The notes under the pieces are model-generated. The model made no database searches, was not told where the DNA came from, and saw only the letters and a program-made list of their open reading frames with translations. Positions 41,074 to 49,932 of a DNA stretch of 64,000 nucleotides are shown here, in pieces. How positions within the stretch are numbered: position 1 is the stretch's first letter; the number at the start of each line of letters is the position of its first letter. The position numbers and the translations under genes are program-made. The DNA comes from Maridesulfovibrio sp. (GTDB lineage Bacteria; Desulfobacterota; Desulfovibrionia; Desulfovibrionales; Desulfovibrionaceae), in NCBI RefSeq assembly GCF_963666665.1, contig NZ_OY762999.1:1555501-1619500 (forward strand), in the 5' to 3' direction.

Positions 41074-42158
41074 GTCAGCACATCTTGATATTCCACGCCG
41101 TAAATGTGGAGCATAACCATCAGAAAGGATAGAACAAGAGGACCGTACAAAATACCCAACGGTCCAAACGCATTGATACCGCCAAGAATGGCAAGGAAGA
41201 CATAGATAGTGGAAACCCGCGAAGCTTCACGAACAATCATGGGCCTAAGAACCGTATCAATTCCGGTCACCAGCACTCCGCACCAAAGAAGCAGAAAAAC
41301 AGCAGTTTTAACTTTACCGACAATCAGCAGGTAAATAGTGGCAGGAGCCCAGATCAACCCGGTTCCGAGAACAGGAATAAGGGAAGCAAAACTCATCATC
41401 GTACCCCAAAACAAAGCCGGGATGCCAGCTATTGCGAGCCCAATTCCGCCGACAATACCTTGGAGGAATGCAATAAAAAGGCTCCCGAAGAGAACTGATT
41501 TTGAGACCTTCCTGAGGCTTTCGATTATAAAATCTTCCTGTTCTACTCTTAAAGGAGAAAGATATCTCACCCGTTCAATAAATCTTTCCCCGTCCTTTAA
41601 AAAGGAAAAGACTAGAAAGTTCATGATCAAGAAATGCGCAACAAGGCTTGCCATGTTTGCGGCTAACCATGTTCCGGAAGTCAGCATAGCCTGACCGAAA
41701 CTTCTCGAAATCTCGAGTATTCTGGCCTGAATATCACTGGAGCTTATCTCGAAAAACGGAAATTTCTGCTCAAACCATTGCAGATATGTATTGTAATGCT
41801 GTGAATCAAAAAAAGTTGAAAAATCAGTAGTCCGCAGCCATTCGTTAATGGCAGTAACGGAATCAACCCCCTGACCGATCAAACCTAAAAAGAAAACAAC
41901 GGCAGGGATAATGATAGCAAAAATGATAATACAGACGGTTAAAAATGCCCCTAAGGCAGGTCTTCCACCAAGACGGCAACATATCTTCTTGCTTAACGGA
42001 TAAAAAATACCACTCAGAACAACTGAAATAATAATCGTGTTTATGAAAGGCTTAATAACAGAATATCCAAGCGCAATCGCAGAAAGAAGCAGCAGGATAA
42101 GAAAAAAAGTATATATTGCCGGAGATTTTATTATTTTGCCTTCAGGAGGGGGAGTCAT
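41061..42158 (-). CDS. AI-2E family transporter
   Basis: A 365-residue membrane protein with about eight helices. The family hallmark is two N-terminal helices around GYSVIKPFINTIIISVVLSGIFYPL and a C-terminal block of helices with FLQGIVGGIGLAIAGIPALFWGTMMSFASLIPVLGTGLIWAP. The family (PF01594) is named for the AI-2 exporter TqsA, but members transport varied ions or metabolites. The start at 42158 follows AAGGA by 7 bases; a TTG 6 bases further upstream is less likely. Confidence 0.9.
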   Translation of the reverse strand: MTPPPEGKIIKSPAIYTFFLILLLLSAIALGYSVIKPFINTIIISVVLSGIFYPLSKKICCRLGGRPALGAFLTVCIIIFAIIIPAVVFFLGLIGQGVDSVTAINEWLRTTDFSTFFDSQHYNTYLQWFEQKFPFFEISSSDIQARILEISRSFGQAMLTSGTWLAANMASLVAHFLIMNFLVFSFLKDGERFIERVRYLSPLRVEQEDFIIESLRKVSKSVLFGSLFIAFLQGIVGGIGLAIAGIPALFWGTMMSFASLIPVLGTGLIWAPATIYLLIVGKVKTAVFLLLWCGVLVTGIDTVLRPMIVREASRVSTIYVFLAILGGINAFGPLGILYGPLVLSFLMVMLHIYGVEYQDVLTHKK

Positions 42159-42236
42159 GAACAAGTCCTTGAAATCTGATTAATTATGCTGAGGGATGCT
42201 CATACTTCCAGATAAAAACAGCAAGCACAATTAAAA

Positions 42237-44192
42237 TCAGGTCGATTTTAAAATATAATCAGACATTACCTCAAAAGTATTATCTGCCTCTTTCTTCATA
42301 CGGGAAACCAGCCCTTCCACAATCTCCAAACTTCCATACTGAAGATACTTTTCGATCTCACTGGCTAAGGAAGAAAGCTTATGGGCTCCGACATCAAGAG
42401 ATAATCCGCGCAAAAATACCACCTCTGACTTCAAAATCTCCAAATCAGTATTCGCGATAGCTTCGTCCATCCTTGCCAGATGGTCCGGAACAAGCTTTAA
42501 AAAATGGCGATAGATTTCCCTGACAAGCTTATCATTACCATCCAGACGTCTTATCGTACCCTTTAAATCAAGATTAGTCCCTGTTTCAAAACCGGCATCC
42601 TGCTCAAGCTGGACCGAATCAGCATGGCCCTCCCCCTTCACAACCGCAAGCATTGCCTGCATCAGCTCACAGGAATTGAACGGCTTGGACAGATAACCGT
42701 TCATACCGACTTCGAGACATCGTTCGCGGTCTCCTTTCATCGCATGGGCAGTAAGCGCAAGCACAGGGACTTGCGGATCAACATTATCGATATATCCGGT
42801 ACGAATCAGACGCGTAGCTTCCAACCCATCCATAACCGGCATCTGAATATCCATGATTACTAAATCAAAATTCTTTGTCGCCAAAAGACTGATTGCCTCC
42901 TGACCATTCTCAACCATCTCCAACTCGCAATTGGCATCTTCAAGAAAAGCGGAAACAACCCTCCGGGTGATAATATTATCATCAGCCAGCAGTATTCGCT
43001 TAAAACGGCTGAAATCCATGCATTCATAAATAGACTTCGGTTGCATGTCTCCCAGCATACCCGTTACAGGCTTGAACACAGCTGTAAAATAGAAGCTGCT
43101 TCCCTGCGCCGGTTTAGTCTCTACCCAGATAGCTCCTTGCAGCATGTTGACAAGGTTATGGGTAATTGTAAGTCCAAGCCCGATGCCGCCGTGCTTGCGG
43201 GTCATATAATCTTCCAGCTGGGTAAAGCTTTCAAAAATTGAATCAGCTTTTCTTCTGGAAATGCCTACTCCCGTGTCGGAGACAACAAAAAGCAACCTTA
43301 TTGATCCTGCCGGATATGGATCATCCTCACAATCATCAGGCATGACCTCAATAGCAATCCCGCCTTTGTCGGTATATTTTATCGCGTTGCTGACTATATT
43401 ATTCAATATTTGGGTCAACCTGCCCGAATCACCCTGTAATTCACCTGAAATTTCAGGATGGATAAAACACTCAATGTTTAAGCCCTTATTTATGGCATTT
43501 GGACTATGAGAATTCATCACAAGAGATAATATCTGGCGCACATCGAAGGTTCCTTCGCGCAATTCCAGTATACGCCGCTCAATCTTGGAATAATCGAGCA
43601 TATCATTAAGCACCCGCAGCAATGAAGAAGCGGACCCTTTAATCAATTCAACATACTCCTTCTGCTCGGTGGCAAGGCCGCTGCCGAGTAGAATTTCACT
43701 CAATCCTAAAATTCCATTCATGGGAGTACGTAATTCATGACTAATGGTAGCTAGAAAGGAACTTTTAGCCTCGTTGGCTGCTTCTGCATCTGCCACAGCC
43801 TGTCGGTATTCCTGCTCCATACCATGCTTATAGAGAGCAATTTCAATGGAAGAACGCAACTCACGTTCTTCAAAGGGTTTCAGCAGATAGCCGAACGGAC
43901 CGGAAAGTTTTGCCCTGCTAAGCGTCTTTTCATCGGAATATGCTGTAAGGAAGACGACAGGTATATCATACGTTTTGATAATAATATTAGCAGCTTCAAT
44001 TCCATCCATATCACCCTGAAGCTTGATATCCATAAGGACCAGATCAGGGCGGGATGCACCGGCTTTTTCAATTGCTTCATCGCCGGTTCCGGCATCTCCG
44101 GCTATAATGTAGCCTAAGCGCTTTAAAGTCGCCTGAATATCGAGATTAACAATCTTTTCATCATCAACAACCAGAATCCGCTTACCAGCCAT
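42237..44192 (-). CDS. Hybrid sensor histidine kinase (REC-HisKA-HATPase-REC-Hpt)
   Basis: A 651-residue cytoplasmic kinase without transmembrane helices. In order: a receiver (about 4-120, LVVDDEK, LVLMDIKL, phospho-Asp in MDI); HisKA with FLATISHELRTPMNGIL; HATPase with NNIVSNAIKYTD and GGIGLGLTI; a second receiver (ILLADDN, LVIMDIQMPVMDG); and a C-terminal Hpt-like four-helix part. The Hpt motif, usually AHTLKG, is VVFLRGLSLDVGA, so its phospho-His (near 592) is missing. Phosphate must then pass to another Hpt, possibly the free one at 20022. The first codon is ATG at 44192 after a GGGGTAGAG stretch. Confidence 0.9.
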   Translation of the reverse strand: MAGKRILVVDDEKIVNLDIQATLKRLGYIIAGDAGTGDEAIEKAGASRPDLVLMDIKLQGDMDGIEAANIIIKTYDIPVVFLTAYSDEKTLSRAKLSGPFGYLLKPFEERELRSSIEIALYKHGMEQEYRQAVADAEAANEAKSSFLATISHELRTPMNGILGLSEILLGSGLATEQKEYVELIKGSASSLLRVLNDMLDYSKIERRILELREGTFDVRQILSLVMNSHSPNAINKGLNIECFIHPEISGELQGDSGRLTQILNNIVSNAIKYTDKGGIAIEVMPDDCEDDPYPAGSIRLLFVVSDTGVGISRRKADSIFESFTQLEDYMTRKHGGIGLGLTITHNLVNMLQGAIWVETKPAQGSSFYFTAVFKPVTGMLGDMQPKSIYECMDFSRFKRILLADDNIITRRVVSAFLEDANCELEMVENGQEAISLLATKNFDLVIMDIQMPVMDGLEATRLIRTGYIDNVDPQVPVLALTAHAMKGDRERCLEVGMNGYLSKPFNSCELMQAMLAVVKGEGHADSVQLEQDAGFETGTNLDLKGTIRRLDGNDKLVREIYRHFLKLVPDHLARMDEAIANTDLEILKSEVVFLRGLSLDVGAHKLSSLASEIEKYLQYGSLEIVEGLVSRMKKEADNTFEVMSDYILKST

Positions 44193-44289
44193 CAACTCTA
44201 CCCCATTAGCATTTATTTAGAAATAAGGATCATTCACGGTATAATAAATATTCAAAGAATTGAAAACACATTCCGGTTATTTAATAATT

Positions 44290-44327
44290 AAAAAGCCGAC
44301 TCTGAATCTTCAGAGCCGGCTTTTTAT
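44290..44327. terminator. Bidirectional terminator
   Basis: AAAAGCCGACTCTGA pairs with TCAGAGCCGGCTTTTT (one mismatch) and is flanked by A- and T-runs. It lies between the minus-strand hybrid kinase gene upstream region and the end of the amino-acid ATPase gene (stop at 44348). Confidence 0.85.
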
Positions 44328-44347
44328 AGATACGATAAACAGCTTTA

Positions 44348-45085
44348 TTACAAAATCTGATTTAAGAACTGCTTTAAACGCGGATGATCTGTATTGTTAA
44401 AAAACTCATCCGGAGGAGCACAGGCAATAATTCTGCCGTCTTCCATAAAAACAATCCTGTCCGCGACTTCACGGGCAAAACCCATTTCATGGGTTACGAC
44501 AACCATGGTCATGCCTTCACGGGCCAGATTCTTCATAACATCAAGAACCTCCCCGATCATCTCAGGATCTAGAGCGGAAGTAGGTTCATCAAAAAGCATG
44601 ATCTTTGGATTCATGGCCAGAGCACGTGCAATTGCCACACGCTGCTGCTGTCCGCCGGAAAGCTTGGAAGGATAGACATTAGCCTTCTCACGTATCCCAA
44701 CCTTCTTCAGCAGGTCAACGGCAATAGCTTTAGCCTCTTCCTTCTCCATCCCCTTGAGACGGATCGGAGCCATGGTCAGGTTTTCAAGAACGGTCTTATG
44801 CGGAAAAAGGTTAAATGACTGAAAAACCATCCCCAGCTCCTGACGGATGCTGTTAATATCATTGTCCTTATCATGCACGTCCAGACCGTCAACAATAATA
44901 GACCCTCTGTTGATTTCCTCAAGACGGTTGATGGAGCGCAGCAAGGTACTCTTACCAGACCCGGACGGCCCGATAATGACAACCTTTTCTCCCGGCTTGA
45001 TATCAAGTGAAACATCACTGAGTGCAGCCAGATCACCGAAGAATTTGTATACATTCTTGATTTCGATAATGGGATTAGCGGTCAT
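44348..45085 (-). CDS. Polar amino-acid ABC transporter ATP-binding protein (GlnQ type)
   Basis: A 245-residue ATPase with Walker A GPSGSGKST, LSGGQQQRVAIARAL, IMLFDEPTSALDPEMIGEVLDVMKNLA and VTHEMGFAREVADRI, the standard GlnQ/HisP wording of polar amino-acid importers. It is the third gene of a three-gene operon with permease (45075) and binding protein (45946), and overlaps the permease gene by 11 bases. Confidence 0.95.
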   Translation of the reverse strand: MTANPIIEIKNVYKFFGDLAALSDVSLDIKPGEKVVIIGPSGSGKSTLLRSINRLEEINRGSIIVDGLDVHDKDNDINSIRQELGMVFQSFNLFPHKTVLENLTMAPIRLKGMEKEEAKAIAVDLLKKVGIREKANVYPSKLSGGQQQRVAIARALAMNPKIMLFDEPTSALDPEMIGEVLDVMKNLAREGMTMVVVTHEMGFAREVADRIVFMEDGRIIACAPPDEFFNNTDHPRLKQFLNQIL

Positions 45086-45857
45086 AATGATTCAACCTCT
45101 CTTCCATGTGGCTCACCGCTCTTGAAAGAATCAGAGTAATCAAGAGATAAACAAGAGCGATCATTGTGTATGTTTCAAAATACTGAAAACTTTCCGCTGC
45201 GAATTCACGCCCACGCCTGAGAATATCCGCAACAGCCAGAATGGATACGAGTGAAGAATCCTTCAACAAAGCGATGAATTCGTTACCGACCGGAGGCAGA
45301 ATGGTACGCCATGCCTGCGGAAGAATAACCAGAAACATTGTTTCTTTCTTGCTGAAGCCAAGGGACCTTGCTGCTTCAGTCTGCCCTTCATCAATGGATT
45401 CGATTCCGGCGCGGAAAACTTCACCCATGTATGCGCCGTAACAAACACTCATAGCAATAATGGCCGAAAGCATGTCCGGCACCTGAAGGACGCGCCCCAT
45501 GGCATAATAGATGTAGAAAAGCTGGACCAACAGCGGGATACCCCTGACAACTTCTACATACGTTGAGGCCACGAGGTTGATAAATTTATTACTTGAAATT
45601 CGTCCCAGCCCGGTAAAAAGTCCGATGATCAACGCCCCGAAAATAGAACAGATGGTAACCTCAAAAGTAACTACGATTCCATCAGGAATAAAAAGCAGAA
45701 TATCCCTATAAGGATCAGGCTTGGCAATGACCAAATAGGCAATAATCCCAACTGCACCGAAAAAGGAAACCCACCAAGCATTCAACAGCCCCTTGTCGCT
45801 GCTGTCAGGAATGCTGGCCCCGTCCGTAACCTCAATCTTAACTTGTTTTTCTTTCAT
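45075..45857 (-). CDS. Polar amino-acid ABC transporter permease
   Basis: A 260-residue HisM/GlnP-type permease: an N-terminal cytosolic stretch, about five to six helices and the EAA-loop region EAARSLGFSKKETMFLVILPQAWRTILPPVGNEFIALLKDSSL. It works with the ATPase at 44348 and the binding protein at 45946. The Shine-Dalgarno is weak. Substrate is probably a polar or acidic amino acid, not resolved by the sequence. Confidence 0.94.
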   Translation of the reverse strand: MKEKQVKIEVTDGASIPDSSDKGLLNAWWVSFFGAVGIIAYLVIAKPDPYRDILLFIPDGIVVTFEVTICSIFGALIIGLFTGLGRISSNKFINLVASTYVEVVRGIPLLVQLFYIYYAMGRVLQVPDMLSAIIAMSVCYGAYMGEVFRAGIESIDEGQTEAARSLGFSKKETMFLVILPQAWRTILPPVGNEFIALLKDSSLVSILAVADILRRGREFAAESFQYFETYTMIALVYLLITLILSRAVSHMEERLNHYDR

Positions 45858-45945
45858 ATATATATCCGGGCTGCATGAAAATGCCGGGACCGGCTAACTT
45901 CCGATCCCGGCCATTTGTTTTCAACTCAAGCCTGCTGGTCCGCAA

Positions 45946-46689
45946 TTAGTTGCTGCCAAACCATTTGGCTTTGATTTTATCGTAAGTGCCGTCTGCTCTT
46001 ACAGCAGCAAGACCTTTATTGATCAGGTCCAGAACTTCGGTATTTCCTTTTTTAACTGCTACGCCGAGGTACTCAGCTTTGTCGCTTTTAACAATGAAAG
46101 CGATTTTGAGCTTCTTGGAGTACTCTTCCTGCTGCAGTGCAAAGTCAGCAGCGATGGGATCATCACAAACAACTGCTGCGAGGCGACCGTTGTACAGGTC
46201 TTCCATAGCAAGACCGATTTCATCATAAGATTTGGGGATTACGCCTTCTTCACCTTTGATAGCAAAATATCCGGTAGTACCGATCTGGGCACCTACATTC
46301 ATGCCTTTGAAATCAGCAAGGGTTTTCGCAGTTGAATCCTTAGCAGTAACAACTGACTGCTGTACTTCGAAATAAGGCTCAGCAAAGTCCATTACCTTTT
46401 TACGTTTTTCGTTAATGGACACGGAAGAGCAGATAGCATCGTATTTTCCGGCGGCAAGACCTGCAAAAATACCATCCCATGCTACGTTCTTAATTTTTAC
46501 TTCGTATCCGGCAGCCTTGGCGCAAGCTTTCATCAGATCTACAGAGAAACCTACAATCTGTTTATCTTTATTGACAAACTCCATGGGGGGCCATGTGCAG
46601 TCGGATGCAATGTTAATCACCTTTTTTCCGGCAAGAGCAGGTGTTGCGGCAAGAATAGTCAGCAACAGAGCAACTATAATCCTCTTCAT
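45946..46689 (-). CDS. Polar amino-acid ABC transporter substrate-binding protein
   Basis: A 247-residue periplasmic solute-binding protein of the SBP_bac_3 family. The signal peptide is MKRIIVALLLTILAATPALA. Typical stretches are CTWPPMEFVNKDKQIVGFSVDLMKA and DAICSSVSINEKRKKVMDFAEPYF. The ATG at 46689 has GGAGGAAT upstream; a longer in-frame extension to 46731 is not supported. Ligand probably a polar amino acid. First gene of the three-gene operon. Confidence 0.94.
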   Translation of the reverse strand: MKRIIVALLLTILAATPALAGKKVINIASDCTWPPMEFVNKDKQIVGFSVDLMKACAKAAGYEVKIKNVAWDGIFAGLAAGKYDAICSSVSINEKRKKVMDFAEPYFEVQQSVVTAKDSTAKTLADFKGMNVGAQIGTTGYFAIKGEEGVIPKSYDEIGLAMEDLYNGRLAAVVCDDPIAADFALQQEEYSKKLKIAFIVKSDKAEYLGVAVKKGNTEVLDLINKGLAAVRADGTYDKIKAKWFGSN

Positions 46690-46887
46690 AAATATTCCTC
46701 CAAATAAGTTAAAATACCCTCTAAATAACAAACATGAAAATTATACAAAACGGTAACGGTGTCAATAACGGTTTACATGCACAATATTGTTTTCTTTGAA
46801 TTATAAAGCCTGTAAAAAAATGTTTTCTTGAACTTTATTCAAAAAAAAGTTAATTTTCCAGATTCTTTTTTCAAAGGGGCATTACTC

Positions 46888-47055
46888 ATGAAAAACAAAG
46901 TCAAAGAAGAGAGACAGGAAGCCGTTGAGGTGATCTGTCCCCAATGCCGTGAAACCCGGATTGTTTATTTTCCCAAGGAATCAATGCCGATCTGCCCTGT
47001 CTGCAAGGTCGAAATGATTGTTAAGGAAGTACTGACAGAAGGCAAATACGGTTGA
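46888..47055 (+). CDS. Small zinc-ribbon protein between two amino-acid transporters
   Basis: A 55-residue soluble protein with two CxxC pairs (VICPQCRET and ICPVCKVEM), a rubredoxin-like zinc knuckle. The ATG at 46888 follows AAAGGGG; a longer in-frame reading from 46828 is unlikely. It lies between two divergent amino-acid ABC operons, 60 bases ahead of the plus-strand binding protein, and may be co-transcribed with it. Function unknown. Confidence 0.7.
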   Translation: MKNKVKEERQEAVEVICPQCRETRIVYFPKESMPICPVCKVEMIVKEVLTEGKYG

Positions 47056-47115
47056 TCTGTTTTTACCACAGGTATTTTGACTTAAATGCAGACTAGGACT
47101 TTAAAGGAGACAGCT

Positions 47116-47931
47116 ATGAAAAGAATTTGCATGATGCTGATCATGGTGCTGGCACTCGGCTTTGCAGCCACCGCCAATGCAGCTGACATTGATCTGGCCA
47201 AGAAATCAACCCTCAACTCCATTCTGAAAAACGGAGAACTGCGCTGCGGTATCGCTTCCGGATACATCCCCTTTCAGATGACTGACAAGAAAGGTCGCAT
47301 TGTCGGTTTCGAAATCGACCTCGCCCGCGAAATGGCAAAAGCCATGGGTGTAAAGTTTGTTCCGGTCAACATGGAATTCGACGGCATCATCCCCGCTCTT
47401 CTTACTGACAAAATTGACATCATCACCGCCGGTATGACCGTCAACCAGGAGCGTAACCTGCAGATCAACTTCGCTGAACCTTTCATGGTTGTAGGCCAGA
47501 CTGTTCTGCTGAACAAAAAACTCGAAGGCAAAATCAAGTCCTACAAGGACCTGAACAAGCCTGAGTTCACTATTGTTTCCAAGCTCGGCACCACTGGTGA
47601 ACAGGCTGCAAAACGCTTTATCCCTAAAGCCAATTACAAGTCTTTCGACCTTGAAACCGACGCAGCTCTTGAAGTTCTCAACGGCAAAGCTGATGCTATG
47701 ATTTACGACCTGCCCTTTAACGCTATCTTTATGGCTGAACAGGGTGAAGGCAAACTCGTATTCCTTGATACTCCTTTCACTTACGAGCCTCTGGGCTGGG
47801 GTATCCGTAAAGGTGATCCCGATTTCCTGAACTTCCTCGGAAACTTCCTGCACCAGATCAAGAACGACGGACGCTACGAAAAGCTTTACAACAAGTGGTT
47901 TGAAAGCACCGCTTGGCGTAACAACATGTAG
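47116..47931 (+). CDS. Polar amino-acid ABC transporter substrate-binding protein
   Basis: A 271-residue periplasmic protein of the SBP_bac_3 family. Signal peptide MKRICMMLIMVLALGFAATANA. It has IASGYIPFQMTDKKGRIVGFEIDLAREMAKAMG and DIITAGMTVNQERNLQINFAEPF, as expected. ATG at 47116 follows AAAGGAG. It is paralogous to the binding protein at 45946 but distinctly different in sequence. Two tandem hairpins separate it from its permease (48084), which should lower downstream expression relative to the binding protein. Confidence 0.94.
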   Translation: MKRICMMLIMVLALGFAATANAADIDLAKKSTLNSILKNGELRCGIASGYIPFQMTDKKGRIVGFEIDLAREMAKAMGVKFVPVNMEFDGIIPALLTDKIDIITAGMTVNQERNLQINFAEPFMVVGQTVLLNKKLEGKIKSYKDLNKPEFTIVSKLGTTGEQAAKRFIPKANYKSFDLETDAALEVLNGKADAMIYDLPFNAIFMAEQGEGKLVFLDTPFTYEPLGWGIRKGDPDFLNFLGNFLHQIKNDGRYEKLYNKWFESTAWRNNM

Positions 47932-47952
47932 CAGTACCTATGAGCTTAATGA

Positions 47953-47975
47953 GGGGCGGTGCATCCGCCCCTTTA
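47953..47975 (+). terminator. First of two tandem hairpins after the binding-protein gene
   Basis: GGGGCGG (47953-47959) pairs with CCGCCCC (47965-47971) around TGCAT, followed by TTTATT. A GC-rich stem with a short T-run suggests a partial terminator or a stabiliser of the binding-protein mRNA. Confidence 0.7.
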
Positions 47976-48041
47976 TTCAGATTGTTGACAAACGGTCGAT
48001 AGCGCCATATTCATCGACCCTTTCCGACAATCTGAATTTTT
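47976..48041 (+). terminator. Second, long nested hairpin before the permease gene
   Basis: TTCAGATTGT (47976-47985) pairs with ACAATCTGAA (48027-48036). Inside, GGTCGAT (47994-48000) pairs with ATCGACC (48013-48019). It is followed by TTTTTGCTTTTT. The nested structure spans about 60 bases and lies only 43 bases before the permease start. Confidence 0.65.
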
Positions 48042-48083
48042 GCTTTTTGAGTAAAACATAAATTTTAAAAATCGGCTTATATT

Positions 48084-49097
48084 ATGAGTGGAACATCATT
48101 AAGAGCTCCCGGCAAAGGCCGGAACTACGAACTTTTCTGGAAGACTGTATTTTTCATCGGCCTGTTTGCCACAATGTTCGGCCTTTACTGGGCGACACAG
48201 CAGGTTGATTATGTCTGGCGTTGGGAGCGTATTCCGAACTACTTCTATTATCAGGATGAAATAAATATCAATTCAGATATCGAAGGCAGTATCACCGCTA
48301 TTAAAGAACAAGGTGATAATGCCATCGTTACTGTGACCGGGGAAAACCACGAGTCAGAACAGTATGAAGTACCCGCTTCCGGATTGCGTGTTTACAAGGA
48401 CGATACTGTTTTTGTAGGTGACACTATCGGAATCGAAAAAGAATGGAAACCGGGTGTTATCCTTGACGGTTTATTCATAACCCTCAAGGTCAGTGCCATA
48501 GCCATTGTTTTCGCTATTCTGCTCGGCCTCTTTACCGGTTTGGCCCGTATTTCCCAGAACCCGGCATTGAAGCTTTCTGCGATCACCTACATTGAACTTA
48601 TCCGCGGAACACCACTGCTGGTACAGATGTTCATCTGGTATTTCGTGCTGGGAACCCTGATCAACAACATGCTTGCAAAATACGATATCTCCCAGATTTC
48701 ACCTCTCTGGTTCGGTATTGCGTCTCTTTCTATTTTCGCAGGTGCTTATGTTGCTGAGATCGTTCGTGCAGGTATTCAGTCCGTTCACCGCGGACAGATG
48801 GAAGCAGCCCGTTCACTGGGTATGTCAAAATACTATGCCATGAAACACATTATCCTGCCTCAGGCTTTCCGGAGAATCCTCCCCCCGCTGGCAGGACAGT
48901 TCATCAGTATGATCAAGGACTCCTCACTGCTTGGAGTTATCGCCATCAGAGAACTTACCAAGGGTACAAGGGAAGCGGTATCCACAAGCCTGCAGCCGTT
49001 TGAGCTGTGGTTCCTTTGTGCACTGCTCTACCTCGTACTGACTTTTGCTTTCTCCATGTTTGTACAGTACCTTGAAAAGAAAATGGTGCAGAGATAA
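48084..49097 (+). CDS. Polar amino-acid ABC transporter permease with periplasmic insert
   Basis: A 337-residue permease, about 80-100 residues longer than the usual. Helix 1 is near 17-36, followed by a periplasmic insert (about 37-130) with beta-strand wording (GSITAIKEQGDNAIVTVTGE, YKDDTVFVGDTIGIEKEWKP). The normal HisM-type core then follows with EAARSLGMSKYYAMKHIILPQAFRRILPPLAGQF. It pairs with the ATPase at 49097 through a TAATG overlap. The insert has a barrel-sandwich look and may contact the binding protein; this is inferred. Confidence 0.9.
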   Translation: MSGTSLRAPGKGRNYELFWKTVFFIGLFATMFGLYWATQQVDYVWRWERIPNYFYYQDEININSDIEGSITAIKEQGDNAIVTVTGENHESEQYEVPASGLRVYKDDTVFVGDTIGIEKEWKPGVILDGLFITLKVSAIAIVFAILLGLFTGLARISQNPALKLSAITYIELIRGTPLLVQMFIWYFVLGTLINNMLAKYDISQISPLWFGIASLSIFAGAYVAEIVRAGIQSVHRGQMEAARSLGMSKYYAMKHIILPQAFRRILPPLAGQFISMIKDSSLLGVIAIRELTKGTREAVSTSLQPFELWFLCALLYLVLTFAFSMFVQYLEKKMVQR

Positions 49098-49828
49098 TGA
49101 TTGAAGTAAAAAATATATACAAAACTTTCTATGTTCCCCATGAGGTGCAGGCACTTTCCAATGTTTCACACAGCGTGGACAAAGGACAAGTTGTCGTTGT
49201 TATCGGGCCTTCCGGTTCCGGAAAATCAACCTTCCTGCGCTGCCTGAACAGGCTTGAGTACGCTGACTCCGGCCACATATTCATCGACGGAATTGATATT
49301 CTTTCACCAAAGACAAATATCAACAAAATCCGCGAAGAAGTTGGAATGGTATTCCAGTCCTTCAACCTTTTCCCGCACAAGACCGTGCTGGAAAACCTGA
49401 CTATCGCCCAGACAGTAGTCCGCAAAAGGACCAAAAAGGAAGCAGGTGAGGTGGCCATGGAACTGCTGAAGAAAGTAGGTATCCATGACAAAGCCGGAGT
49501 TTACCCCACTCAGCTTTCCGGAGGACAGCAGCAGCGTGTTGCTATCGCCCGTTCACTGGCTATGGACCCCAAAGTCCTGCTCTTTGATGAACCGACTTCA
49601 GCCCTTGACCCGGAAATGGTCGGGGAAGTTCTGGATGTAATGAAGACCGTTGCAAAGGAAGGCATGACCATGGTTGTGGTTACCCACGAAATGGGGTTTG
49701 CGCGTGAAGTTGCGGATGAAGTTGTCTTCATGGATCAGGGTATGCTCATTGAAAAGGGCAGCCCGGAACACTTCTTCAAAAATCCGGAATCAGACAGGAC
49801 CAAGGCTTTCCTCAGCCAGATCCTGTAG
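49097..49828 (+). CDS. Polar amino-acid ABC transporter ATP-binding protein (GlnQ type)
   Basis: A 243-residue ATPase with Walker A GPSGSGKST, LSGGQQQRVAIARSLA, VLLFDEPTSALDPEMVGEVLDVM and VTHEMGFAREVADEV. Close in sequence to the ATPase at 44348, consistent with a duplicated transporter. Its start overlaps the permease stop (TAATG). It ends the operon with a strong terminator just after it. Confidence 0.95.
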   Translation: MIEVKNIYKTFYVPHEVQALSNVSHSVDKGQVVVVIGPSGSGKSTFLRCLNRLEYADSGHIFIDGIDILSPKTNINKIREEVGMVFQSFNLFPHKTVLENLTIAQTVVRKRTKKEAGEVAMELLKKVGIHDKAGVYPTQLSGGQQQRVAIARSLAMDPKVLLFDEPTSALDPEMVGEVLDVMKTVAKEGMTMVVVTHEMGFAREVADEVVFMDQGMLIEKGSPEHFFKNPESDRTKAFLSQIL

Positions 49829-49842
49829 ACTTTCTTAACAAA

Positions 49843-49888
49843 CCAGTAAAAAAGGCCGTTTCCATATGGAAGCGGCCTTTTTTACTGG
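49843..49888. terminator. Bidirectional terminator, long stem
   Basis: CCAGTAAAAAAGGCCG (49843-49858) pairs with CGGCCTTTTTTACTGG (49873-49888). The inner part TTCC-ATAT-GGAA also pairs. Strong terminator with A- and T-runs inside the stem. The IS element begins 2 bases after it. Confidence 0.9.
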
Positions 49889-49932
49889 AATGTCCCGTCC
49901 TGAAATAGGTTTACACCCAAAGGACCTATTTT

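Noticed and set aside
46740..46765. TTGACA and TATAAT pair upstream of the binding-protein gene at 45946
   Set aside because: Both boxes are perfect on the minus strand, but the spacer is only 14 bases, too short for a normal promoter. It may still contribute to an alternative site.
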